This document shows, piece after piece, positions 17,153 through 25,138 of a stretch of DNA of 64,000 nucleotides. A program made the translations under genes and the position numbers. The notes below the pieces were generated by a model. That model saw only the letters and a program-made list of their open reading frames with translations, did not search any database and was not told where the DNA came from. The first letter of the stretch is position 1. Every line of letters starts with the position of its first letter. Location: assembly GCF_001613005.1 (NCBI RefSeq), contig NZ_BDBN01000023.1:62001-126000 (forward strand), written 5' to 3'. Source of the stretch: Nocardia nova NBRC 15556. Its GTDB lineage: Bacteria; Actinomycetota; Actinomycetes; Mycobacteriales; Mycobacteriaceae.

Positions 17153-17713
17153 TTATCGACCGGTGCCGCCTTCCATCAATGCCGCGACCGGAATCCGCAC
17201 AGAACTCGGTGTGCCGGGATTGACTACGACCGACGCATCGTCCGGTAAGCGTTGTAGCAGGGTTTCGAACGGTACCCGCTCAACGAACCGGTAGTTCTCC
17301 GGCACGATCTCCGGCCGGGTGTACAGTGCTACGAAATCTCCCCGAGAATCCGAATATACGACTGTCTCAACAGTTCCGTCGCCAGGGATGTACACATCGG
17401 ATGACCGTAATGCGTTCATGAGGGATTCCTCCGTCCCATACCCCGTCGCAGCCAGTTGCAATTGCCTTTCGGTGTCGTCACCGGGCTTCGGCATCCCCAG
17501 CTTGACCGGCGACGGGCGGTACTTGGCGTTGCGTTGGAATTCGCCGCTGATTTTTCCTTCGTCGTCGACTTTCCATGCCCCCTCGATTCCGTACGGGGGA
17601 ACGTTTCCATCCTGAGGAAAGAACGGGTCGATCACGTACACCCATCCTCCGGGTTGTTCCGCGGCAGCCTTTCGGAGCGCGGGAGTTATCGGCGGTGGTG
17701 TGTTATCGGTCAT
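17153..17713 (-). CDS. T7SS-associated protein with SseB-like domain
   Basis: 186 residues; the third of three in-frame ATGs (17713) is chosen because AGGAG lies six bases before it. The N-terminal half has the pattern known from the actinobacterial 'type VII secretion system-associated protein' family: GGWVYVIDPFF, IEGAWKVDDEGKISGEFQ, NAKYRPSP and QLAATGYGTEE. The C-terminal half is SseB-like: FVALYTRPEIVPENY, then ETLLQRLPDDASVVVNPGTPSSVRI (a lpxxxxvVVNPG strand). It directly follows the giant toxin gene with a 50-base gap. Probably an effector-specific chaperone or accessory factor. Confidence 0.7.
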   Translation of the reverse strand: MTDNTPPPITPALRKAAAEQPGGWVYVIDPFFPQDGNVPPYGIEGAWKVDDEGKISGEFQRNAKYRPSPVKLGMPKPGDDTERQLQLAATGYGTEESLMNALRSSDVYIPGDGTVETVVYSDSRGDFVALYTRPEIVPENYRFVERVPFETLLQRLPDDASVVVNPGTPSSVRIPVAALMEGGTGR

Positions 17714-17763
17714 TCTCATCTCCTGCATCCAGAATCGGATCGACCGGTCAGTATCTGTCCATG

Positions 17764-20700
17764 CTAGTCGTCGGTGCTCTCATCGCTCTCGGACGGTCTC
17801 CCTCCGGCACCGGGATCCCCGTCGTCTCTGGTGACGTAGTTCGGATTGGGAATGAAGTCACCGTACTCTCCGGTCGAGTAGCTGTACGACCTCGCACCTA
17901 CGATGAACTCGCCGCGGATTCCTCCCGGAAATGCCACTTCGGATTCGTATTCCATCGTGTGGGCGCCGAGTGTCTCGTTGACATCGATTCCTCCGGGAGC
18001 GTCCAGCTCATAAGTGAAACGCCCTCCGAATTCCTCGCCGATATCCTCGCGTGTCGATGTGCTGACGAAAGCCGAAGGGACATCGTCCTCTACGTATTGC
18101 GAGAGGTCCGTGAACGAGGGATCTCGGGGGGAGAACCCCTGGTCGAAAATCACAGCGGGCGGCCTGTTGTCACTGCGATAGAGAGGTTCGTTGTCGGTTC
18201 GCCATCGGGGATCCACGCCCATGTCGCTGATGTCCACCGATGGGTCCACGGCTGCCTCGAGGTGGTTGTCGTCCGAGGCCATGATGTCCCAGCCGTCCCG
18301 GCGGCCTTCGGTGGTGACGGCCGAGTTATCGGATTCCGCGATGTCGACGTGGTGCGGTTCCTGTGTGGGTTCGGCACCGCCGGGGTGAAAGGTGGCCCAG
18401 TGCCCACCGTCGTGAACGACGGCGGGCGAGTCGGGGGCCCGACGCACGCCGACGGTGTCCGACGGTGCGCGTACCGGCGCCCCGAGTTCGTCGGCGAGCT
18501 GCTGAGCCCAGCCGATGTCGTTGCCCGCATGGCAGGAGATCAGGCGGACCGGAGTGCCCGGCTGGTAGTTCGGGTTGTTCCGAATCGCGTCGGCAACGTA
18601 TTGCGGACTGGTCTCGTTCTCGTGCCCGGGGATCGGGCGGCCGAAGCGGTTCCCATGGACGATGACATCGTGTTCGCCCTCATTGCGGAGATTGTCGTAG
18701 ACACGATGCGTCTGGGGGTCGTCACCTATGGCAGTGCGGTCGGGGCCGTGCAGGACCGAGTGTTCCACTTCGCCTGTGCCGGTCTCGATTTCGTGATCTG
18801 TGGACCCTTCATGATCGTCGGTGTCGTGGTGTTGGGCCGCATCCTCGGAATGGGGAACGTGTGGAGGTGTCTCGTAGAGGTAGATCCGGGTGCGCCCGAA
18901 CAGCCCGGCAGTCGGATCGTGCGTGACACCGCGCACTTCGAACGTGGTGTTGCGATCGAAAAGGACTTCTCGTTCACCCGGCCGCACGGAGTGCTCTGAG
19001 ATATCGCGGCCGGTGCTGGAGTGGATGACGAATTCGACATTGCCGACAAAGGTGCGTCGAGGGTCCCGGGAGGTACTGGTGAACGCGGGCTCGGTCACCG
19101 TTTCGCCGGGAACATACCGCGCTATCTCTTCGGGGCTCAGTGAGGTGCCACGCCAGACGGTGCCGGTGTGGGCCGGCAGATTGCCCAGACCATCGGAGAT
19201 CCGTTGTGCGAGTTGCTGCTGGTCCGGATCGAGTTCGGTGTGGTTGCGCAGACGGTTGTTGAGCTCGGTGTAGTGGTTCCCGTCGGGGTCGGTGTAATCA
19301 CGGATAGCTTGATGCTGTTCGGGCGTCGGTTCTCCGCGACCATGATCGGGAGCGTATTGGTGCTGCGGCGCTACTGCGTCGCCACGTTCGGGACTCGTGT
19401 GTGCGGGCGCGCTGTCACGCCTGCCCGATTCCGGTATGTGGCGGTTCCCGCGAGTCTCGCCGGGACCGGAAGCTTCTGGTGCGGTGTGGGTCGATTCCGG
19501 GCGAAGGTCCGCCCTCGCACCGTCGGTCCGGGTGGGAGCCACGGGTTCGGGATCGGACCGATGAGATGGCGGGCTCGACCGGTCGACCGACGTTGTCGTC
19601 GTTGTCGGTTCGCCCGGGCGATGGACGACTGGTCCGGGTTCTCGCGGCACCGAGGAGCCGGGGCCGGGGCGCCGTTCCTCATCTCCGGCCGAGTGGTCGG
19701 GGCGAGGTCCGTCCGCTGCGGTGACCGGCGTCGCGGGTGGCCTACCGTTCGGTGCGGTCGCGGGTGCTCCGGAGCCCGGGCGAGATTCGCTCGGGCGCAT
19801 CGATTCGCCGCGTGCCGGCACTTCGGCCGGATGACCGGTCGGTCCGGCGTTGCCTTCGTCTCGCGGTGGGGTGCGCGCTGGATTGCTGTGGTCGGCGTCC
19901 GAGCGCCGAGTCGAAGGCGCCGGTTGTGCATCCGATGGACGACGCGCGGATTCGTGCGGTGCCGGTCCGCTCGCGTCGTTTCGATGTGGGCCGGATGCGT
20001 TGGGTTCCGTTCGTGATGCGGGAGCTGATGGTCGCTCGTGTTCGGCCGCCGGCGCGGCCATGTGCTCGGGCGGAAGAACTTCCGCGTGCACGGTGAATGT
20101 CGGCCGCATGCCGGATTCGGTCTGGACCCATCCGGTATGGACGATGTCGTTGATTCGGTACCGGGTATGCCGTTGCAGAATCAGCTCGCGTTGATCGGGG
20201 TACGCGCTGTCGTGGCCCATCCAGAGGCCGGGGGATCCGGCCGGGACCGTCATCTCGATCCGGAACGGGAATGGCCGGCCGTCGACCTGAGTGAGATTCG
20301 CGCCCAGAGACGTTGACATATAGGCGCGTTCCGTTTGTGTTGTGCCGATCAAGGCACGCGGATCACCGCCCGCTCCGAGTTGACGTCCCATCTCTGTCTC
20401 CATGAACGAGAGGTCGTGCAGCCCTCTCAGTACTTGGACGGATTCGGGAAGCGGTCTGTTGAGTGCGGCGTCGGTTTCCGCGATCCGCCGATGGAAGGCC
20501 TCGACCGTGGGCGGGCCGTCGAAGTACTGGTGCAGGAACCTCCAGTTCCCCTGATTGCTCGCCAATGCGTCGAGTCGGGCTGCCGGATCCGGCTGTGAAC
20601 GTACGAAGTCGACCCACTGGCGTTGGAAAGGATCCAGGTCGCGCCGCATCGCCATGCGATCCAGATCCGCCACCGTCCGAGGCATTTCGCCACGATTCGC

Positions 20701-23700
20701 ATGGGTCAGGGCTGCGGCGGCATGACTTTCGGCACGCAGATGGTCGAAATGACGACCGACTGCCTCCAACGGATTGGGCGAGCGCAGGAAGCCGTTCGGG
20801 AACGACTGGACCGTGTACTGACGTACCGCATGCTGTAGTTCGGGAGGCAACGAGTGCAGCACATGTGCCAAGCGATTGTCGCCGTAGCGTTGGCCTGCTT
20901 CGTCGGATCCGAATCGGCGCACACCGTCGCGGCCGACCGCACCTTCGTCGGAATGCGAGTGGTCACCGGGCGGTGGGTTGTGGTGTGGCGGCGCAGCGGG
21001 ATGGCCCCCTTCGTGGGGCACACCATTGTGCGGTCGCGGGCTCGCCGGATGGGTGGGCGAGGAGTGCACGGCATGGTTGTCGGCGGCGGGTCCGTGGGCG
21101 CCGGGATGTGTTGTGGCGCCTGTCGGTCGGGCCGTGTTGCGGGCATCGGGCCCTGGAACCGGACGGCGTGCGGGACCGGCGGAGGGGTCCGGATGTAGTC
21201 GGCCCGCCCGCTCCGGATGTGTCCGCGCGGCTGGTTCGGGGCGGGCCGGTGACGGCTCGGAGGGGCGATGCGAGGGGCGCGGTGTTTCTGGACGTGGTGT
21301 GGTCCCACCCGGACGAGGTCGGGGACCTGCCTCCGGGCGAGGTGCCGGCTCGCCGGGGCGGTGGTTCGGGCGGGGCGTCTCCGGGTGGGATCCGTTCGGC
21401 CGTGGGGATTCCGGGTGGGGGTGGTTCGGCCGCGGTGATTCCGGGTGGGGATGGTTCGGGCGGGGTGATTCCGGGTGGGGATGGTTCGGGCGGGGTGATT
21501 CGGGGGTGGTCGGTCGGCCGGTCGGTCGGTGAGCTTCCGGACGGGGCGTCGAGTGAGGGTGGGTGCCGTTCGGGCGGGGTGATTCGGGATGCGGTGCCGG
21601 GTGGGTGCCGTGTGACGGGGTTGCGCTGCGCCGCATCCATTCCGGTGGGCGCATGGCGTTGTCGAGGAAGTTCGGGTCGTGGTGGGCCCAGCGGGGTGGG
21701 GTTGCCGGTTCGGGTTCGCGGCGCAGCGGCGGGGTTTCCGGGCGTTCGGCTGGACGGGCCGGGTGTTCGGGGGCGTTGGCGGGACGATCGTGGGCGGTGT
21801 CGGCGCGATCGTGTGGGTGCGTGTTCCGCTCGTGTGGTGTTCCGGCGCGATCGCTCGGTGTGGGAGTGCGCTCGGCCGGGCGCTCCGGATGAGCGGTGCC
21901 TTCCGGGGACGAGTCGGGAGCGGTCGCGGCTTCGCGCGCATGGGCAGGTGAAAGCTCCTGTGCGGCGGGGTCTTCCGTTGCCCGGGCGCGATGCTCTTCC
22001 CAGCGGCGGACTTCCAGATCGTGCGGGCTTTCCCCGGGCGGGTGGGCGCGGGCCGCCGAGATCTCCTCCGGCGTGGGCTGGTAGCGGTCGATGTGGGGGT
22101 TGTATCGGCCGGAGTAGAAGGGATCCATGTGGATCATCCGGCCGTCGTTGTGGCGGGCGACGTATGCGTGCGCCGCGGGGTCGAAACCCGGGCGGTGCGG
22201 GGGCGGCTGCGGCGTCGCTGCGGGCGGTTCCGCCTCCGCGCTGCGGTCGGTGTCGGTCCGCGCCGGCTCGGCCGGTTCCGTATCGGAACGGTCGTGGGGT
22301 GCGGCGATCGCATCGTCGGTCGGGTGTTGCTCGCCGGTTCGGTGGGCCGGGGTTTCCGCGGCACCCGGGTGTGCGGAACCACGACCCGGCGCATCGGCCG
22401 ACTCAGGTGACCCGTTCCGAGTTCCGTTCGGAGTTCGAGGGTCCGAATCATTCGCAGCGTCGGACGGTCGTTCGACAGCCGGTTCGGCGGTATTCCTGTT
22501 CTGCGCGTGCCCGTTTCGGTCATGCGAAACCGGTGTGCGGCTCGGCTCCGGAGTGCGTGCCGGCTCCGGTCGGAGGCGGGCCGGAGCGTGGTCGGCGGCG
22601 GTCGAGCCGGGTGCGTGACGAGCCGGCTCCGGGCGGGCCGTCGTGCGCGGCGCGGATGGCGCCGGACGCGGGGACTCGGTCCTGCTCGCCGGGGTAGTGT
22701 CGGGTCGCGCGTTGTCGCGCGGGGCACGGGAATTGTCCGGGCGCGACGCGGTCTCGGGCCCGATGTGCGGGCCTGCCGATCGGGGGTCGGAGTGCGGTGT
22801 ATCCGCGTGAGTCGGGGTGTGAGCCGGAGTGTTAGGGCGATGCGTGCCTTCACCACCGGCGGAACCGAGAGATCCCAGCGACCCCATGGAGGGGGCCGCC
22901 GACGGCGTCGTGGCAGCGGGGGTGTCGGCGGTCGCGGCGTGTGTGGTTGCCGGGGTGTCCTCGGCCGGAGTCGGCGTCCGATCGCCGCCGGGGTGCGGCA
23001 CTGCGGCCGGGTCGACCGAACTGCCGTGTGGCGTTGCCGTGGGTTGTGCCGGATCGGGTTGCGGTGATGGTGACTCGTGTCGGCCCACCGGCGTTCCGGC
23101 ATCCGGGTGTCGCGACGGATCCGGTGCTGCCGCAGGGGAATCGGGGTGCGCAGCGGAAGGCGGCGTCGCCGGATCCGAATGCGGTGAGCCCGGCTGGTCG
23201 GATCCCGGCCGAGTCGTCGTCGGCGCATCATGTGGGGGCGAACTCGCATCCGGATGCTGAGGTGTGGCATGGTCCGGCGCCGGTGGGGTGCCCGGCGGTG
23301 TGTCGTGGGAGGGCGACGAGGTCTCGGAAGCGCCCGGATGTGTGGTCCCGGCGGGTGCCGGCGAGTCGGTGTCCCAGTTCAGGCTCGACCCGGGGCGCGG
23401 TGACTGCTCGGGAACGGAATGCTCCACCGGTGCGGCATGGCCGGACGGCCCGTTCTCCGTGCCGGCGGTGTGCGGCGCCGGCGCCCCATCCGTCGTCGGC
23501 GTGTCGTGTTGCGGCGCAGTGTTTTCCGTATGTTGCGGAGGTCCGTTCCCGTGATCCGGCTGGGCGGTTCGGTCCGGTGCGGGCGCCGAATCGGTGTTGT
23601 GTCCGGTCGTGCCGGTCTCGGTGCCGGCGGGCGCGGGCTCCGAGGTGTGGGGCGACGGCTGTGCGCTGGTGTCGCCGACATGTGTGGGACCGGCCGGCGG

Positions 23701-24810
23701 GCCATCGTGAGCCGGGGATGGTGCGGGTGCATTGTCGTGCGCTGGGGACGACGGTCCCGGCCGCGCCGGGTTCGTTCCGTCATTCGAAGGCGTGCCGGTC
23801 GAGTTGTCGTGCGTACCACTCGAATGATTCTGTCCCGCAGCGGAATCAGAACTGCCAGCCTCCCCGGCGTCCGTCGTTCCGGATTCGTGGCTCGCGGGCG
23901 TGGTCCGCCCTTCGTGCACCTGGCCGAGCGCACCCTGAGCCGCGCCGGCGACCGACGATGTCGCGAGCGTGGTCGGGTCGACCTCGAATTTCCCGCCGAA
24001 CGGGACGCTCGCGGCGGTTCCGGCGACCGATCCGGCCGCGCCACCGACAGCATCGGCGGCCGTGCGCGCGGCGAACTTTCCGGCAGTCGACCCGGCCTTG
24101 TCGACGAGGCCCTTGGCCAGCCCGTCGGAGCCCAGTTTCGCGCCCACCGCACCACCGACAGCGCCTGAAACGCTCTCGGCAAACAGCCCTTTCACTTCCT
24201 CGCCGGTGAAACCACCGCGCTTACCCTGCGCCATCTGCAGCAGACTGGCGCCCGCGTCGACACCGGCGCCCTGCGCCACACCGATGATCGCGGCCTTGGC
24301 CAGCGCCCGGGTGGAGATCTTCTGGATCAGCCACTTGATGATCTGGCGGATGGTCAGGCGCGCGGCGACCTGCGCCGCAGCCTCCTCCGCCGCGGCGGCG
24401 GGGGCGCCGATACCCGTACATGCCGTGGCGATCGCCTGGATCATCTGAATCGCGAAGATCACCAGGGTCGCGATGATGACGTATTTCGTATGTTCGATAT
24501 CGGTGGCGGTGTCGTCGAGGTCCTGGCTCAGGCCCTTGACTTCCTCGATCAGCCCCGGCCACAGGCCTTTGTCGCCCGCGACCTGATCCCAGAACTCCTT
24601 GATCGCCTCGTGGGTCTTCCCGTCGACGGCGGCCAAAGCGGAGGTGGTGACCGAACCCGCGTCGGTCTGAATTTCGGTCAGGGCGTCGGCGAGCTGGTCC
24701 CAGCCGTGGGCGAGCCGCCGCATCGCGGTTTCGTCACCCTTGGGCCAATCACCGGCACCCACAACATATTTCGCGACCCACTGCAGTTCGGTGGGGATTT
24801 CGATACCCAT
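17764..24810 (-). CDS. Giant T7SS polymorphic toxin: CpnT-like N-terminus, three ADP-ribosyltransferase domains, clan-CD-like peptidase domain
   Basis: 2,348 residues from ATG 24810, 13 bases after the WXG100 gene. Residues 1-110: helical CpnT-like/WXG100_2 domain. Residues ~110-135: hydrophobic helix, then a Gly/Ala-rich stretch to ~300. Residues ~300-1295: Pro/His/Thr-rich linker with ten-residue repeats (NHPHPESPRP). Residues ~1295-1575: ART1, with Arg1462 (VLRGLH), STS 1499-1501 and Q1540-R-E1542. Second Pro-rich linker. Residues ~1828-1982: ART2, with Arg1887 (VWRGTS), STS 1912-1914 and E1946-R-E1948. Residues ~2015-2135: caspase-like peptidase, His2052 (VIVHGN) and Cys2093 (LISCHAG). 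Residues ~2190-2320: ART3 of cholera/pertussis type, LYRSDNRPP (Arg2212), STS 2250-2252 and E2289-S-E2291. ART domains transfer ADP-ribose from NAD to a target; targets are unknown. Inference: exported by T7SS, possibly processed by the peptidase, with immunity supplied by downstream genes. Confidence 0.85.
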   Translation of the reverse strand: MGIEIPTELQWVAKYVVGAGDWPKGDETAMRRLAHGWDQLADALTEIQTDAGSVTTSALAAVDGKTHEAIKEFWDQVAGDKGLWPGLIEEVKGLSQDLDDTATDIEHTKYVIIATLVIFAIQMIQAIATACTGIGAPAAAAEEAAAQVAARLTIRQIIKWLIQKISTRALAKAAIIGVAQGAGVDAGASLLQMAQGKRGGFTGEEVKGLFAESVSGAVGGAVGAKLGSDGLAKGLVDKAGSTAGKFAARTAADAVGGAAGSVAGTAASVPFGGKFEVDPTTLATSSVAGAAQGALGQVHEGRTTPASHESGTTDAGEAGSSDSAAGQNHSSGTHDNSTGTPSNDGTNPARPGPSSPAHDNAPAPSPAHDGPPAGPTHVGDTSAQPSPHTSEPAPAGTETGTTGHNTDSAPAPDRTAQPDHGNGPPQHTENTAPQHDTPTTDGAPAPHTAGTENGPSGHAAPVEHSVPEQSPRPGSSLNWDTDSPAPAGTTHPGASETSSPSHDTPPGTPPAPDHATPQHPDASSPPHDAPTTTRPGSDQPGSPHSDPATPPSAAHPDSPAAAPDPSRHPDAGTPVGRHESPSPQPDPAQPTATPHGSSVDPAAVPHPGGDRTPTPAEDTPATTHAATADTPAATTPSAAPSMGSLGSLGSAGGEGTHRPNTPAHTPTHADTPHSDPRSAGPHIGPETASRPDNSRAPRDNARPDTTPASRTESPRPAPSAPRTTARPEPARHAPGSTAADHAPARLRPEPARTPEPSRTPVSHDRNGHAQNRNTAEPAVERPSDAANDSDPRTPNGTRNGSPESADAPGRGSAHPGAAETPAHRTGEQHPTDDAIAAPHDRSDTEPAEPARTDTDRSAEAEPPAATPQPPPHRPGFDPAAHAYVARHNDGRMIHMDPFYSGRYNPHIDRYQPTPEEISAARAHPPGESPHDLEVRRWEEHRARATEDPAAQELSPAHAREAATAPDSSPEGTAHPERPAERTPTPSDRAGTPHERNTHPHDRADTAHDRPANAPEHPARPAERPETPPLRREPEPATPPRWAHHDPNFLDNAMRPPEWMRRSATPSHGTHPAPHPESPRPNGTHPHSTPRPEAHRPTGRPTTPESPRPNHPHPESPRPNHPHPESPRPNHPHPESPRPNGSHPETPRPNHRPGEPAPRPEAGPRPRPGGTTPRPETPRPSHRPSEPSPARPEPAARTHPERAGRLHPDPSAGPARRPVPGPDARNTARPTGATTHPGAHGPAADNHAVHSSPTHPASPRPHNGVPHEGGHPAAPPHHNPPPGDHSHSDEGAVGRDGVRRFGSDEAGQRYGDNRLAHVLHSLPPELQHAVRQYTVQSFPNGFLRSPNPLEAVGRHFDHLRAESHAAAALTHANRGEMPRTVADLDRMAMRRDLDPFQRQWVDFVRSQPDPAARLDALASNQGNWRFLHQYFDGPPTVEAFHRRIAETDAALNRPLPESVQVLRGLHDLSFMETEMGRQLGAGGDPRALIGTTQTERAYMSTSLGANLTQVDGRPFPFRIEMTVPAGSPGLWMGHDSAYPDQRELILQRHTRYRINDIVHTGWVQTESGMRPTFTVHAEVLPPEHMAAPAAEHERPSAPASRTEPNASGPHRNDASGPAPHESARRPSDAQPAPSTRRSDADHSNPARTPPRDEGNAGPTGHPAEVPARGESMRPSESRPGSGAPATAPNGRPPATPVTAADGPRPDHSAGDEERRPGPGSSVPREPGPVVHRPGEPTTTTTSVDRSSPPSHRSDPEPVAPTRTDGARADLRPESTHTAPEASGPGETRGNRHIPESGRRDSAPAHTSPERGDAVAPQHQYAPDHGRGEPTPEQHQAIRDYTDPDGNHYTELNNRLRNHTELDPDQQQLAQRISDGLGNLPAHTGTVWRGTSLSPEEIARYVPGETVTEPAFTSTSRDPRRTFVGNVEFVIHSSTGRDISEHSVRPGEREVLFDRNTTFEVRGVTHDPTAGLFGRTRIYLYETPPHVPHSEDAAQHHDTDDHEGSTDHEIETGTGEVEHSVLHGPDRTAIGDDPQTHRVYDNLRNEGEHDVIVHGNRFGRPIPGHENETSPQYVADAIRNNPNYQPGTPVRLISCHAGNDIGWAQQLADELGAPVRAPSDTVGVRRAPDSPAVVHDGGHWATFHPGGAEPTQEPHHVDIAESDNSAVTTEGRRDGWDIMASDDNHLEAAVDPSVDISDMGVDPRWRTDNEPLYRSDNRPPAVIFDQGFSPRDPSFTDLSQYVEDDVPSAFVSTSTREDIGEEFGGRFTYELDAPGGIDVNETLGAHTMEYESEVAFPGGIRGEFIVGARSYSYSTGEYGDFIPNPNYVTRDDGDPGAGGRPSESDESTDD
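21361..21503. repeat. 30-bp tandem repeat inside the toxin linker
   Basis: About 4.7 copies of a 30-bp unit. The copies at 21421, 21451 and 21481 are nearly identical; those at 21361 and 21391 are degenerate. On the coding strand each unit gives the ten residues NHPHPESPRP. Because the unit is a multiple of three, changes in copy number keep the frame, so linker length can vary between strains. Confidence 0.85.
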
Positions 24811-24823
24811 GTGCGGCGCGGAA

Positions 24824-25138
24824 TCAGAATTGGGTCTGGGCGATCGCGCCGGCGTTGGCTTGGTCCTGCGCCTGCAGCGTTTCGGCCGCGGAGCGCATAT
24901 TGCCCGCCATGCTGGTGAGGATCGCGCCGAGATTACTGCCGGTCGTGACGGCCTTACCGGCGGGATCGACGTACCCCTTCGCGAACTTCTCGCCGATTTC
25001 GTCGTCACCCCAGCACTGGCCCTCGGCCTCGACGATCCGCTTCAGGTTCTGCACCGCGGTGATCACCCGGTCCGAAACGTCGTTGTACCGGGGCTCGGTC
25101 GCCCGCAGAGCGGCCGGATCGACCTTGAACGCGCTCAT
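24824..25138 (-). CDS. WXG100 family T7SS protein
   Basis: 104 residues, the normal WXG100 size. Two helices flank the turn QCWGDDEIGEKFAKGY (W-x-G at Trp43). Starts MSAFKVDPAALR and ends with an Ala/Gln-rich helix. The ATG overlaps the stop of the YbaB-like gene (ATGA). Such proteins usually pair with a partner bearing a second WXG fold; the N-terminus of the toxin 13 bases downstream is the obvious candidate. Confidence 0.85.
   Translation of the reverse strand: MSAFKVDPAALRATEPRYNDVSDRVITAVQNLKRIVEAEGQCWGDDEIGEKFAKGYVDPAGKAVTTGSNLGAILTSMAGNMRSAAETLQAQDQANAGAIAQTQF

Noticed and set aside
21361..21503. CRISPR array at the 30-bp repeats
   Set aside because: Units are directly adjacent without unique spacers and encode an in-frame peptide repeat; no cas genes nearby.
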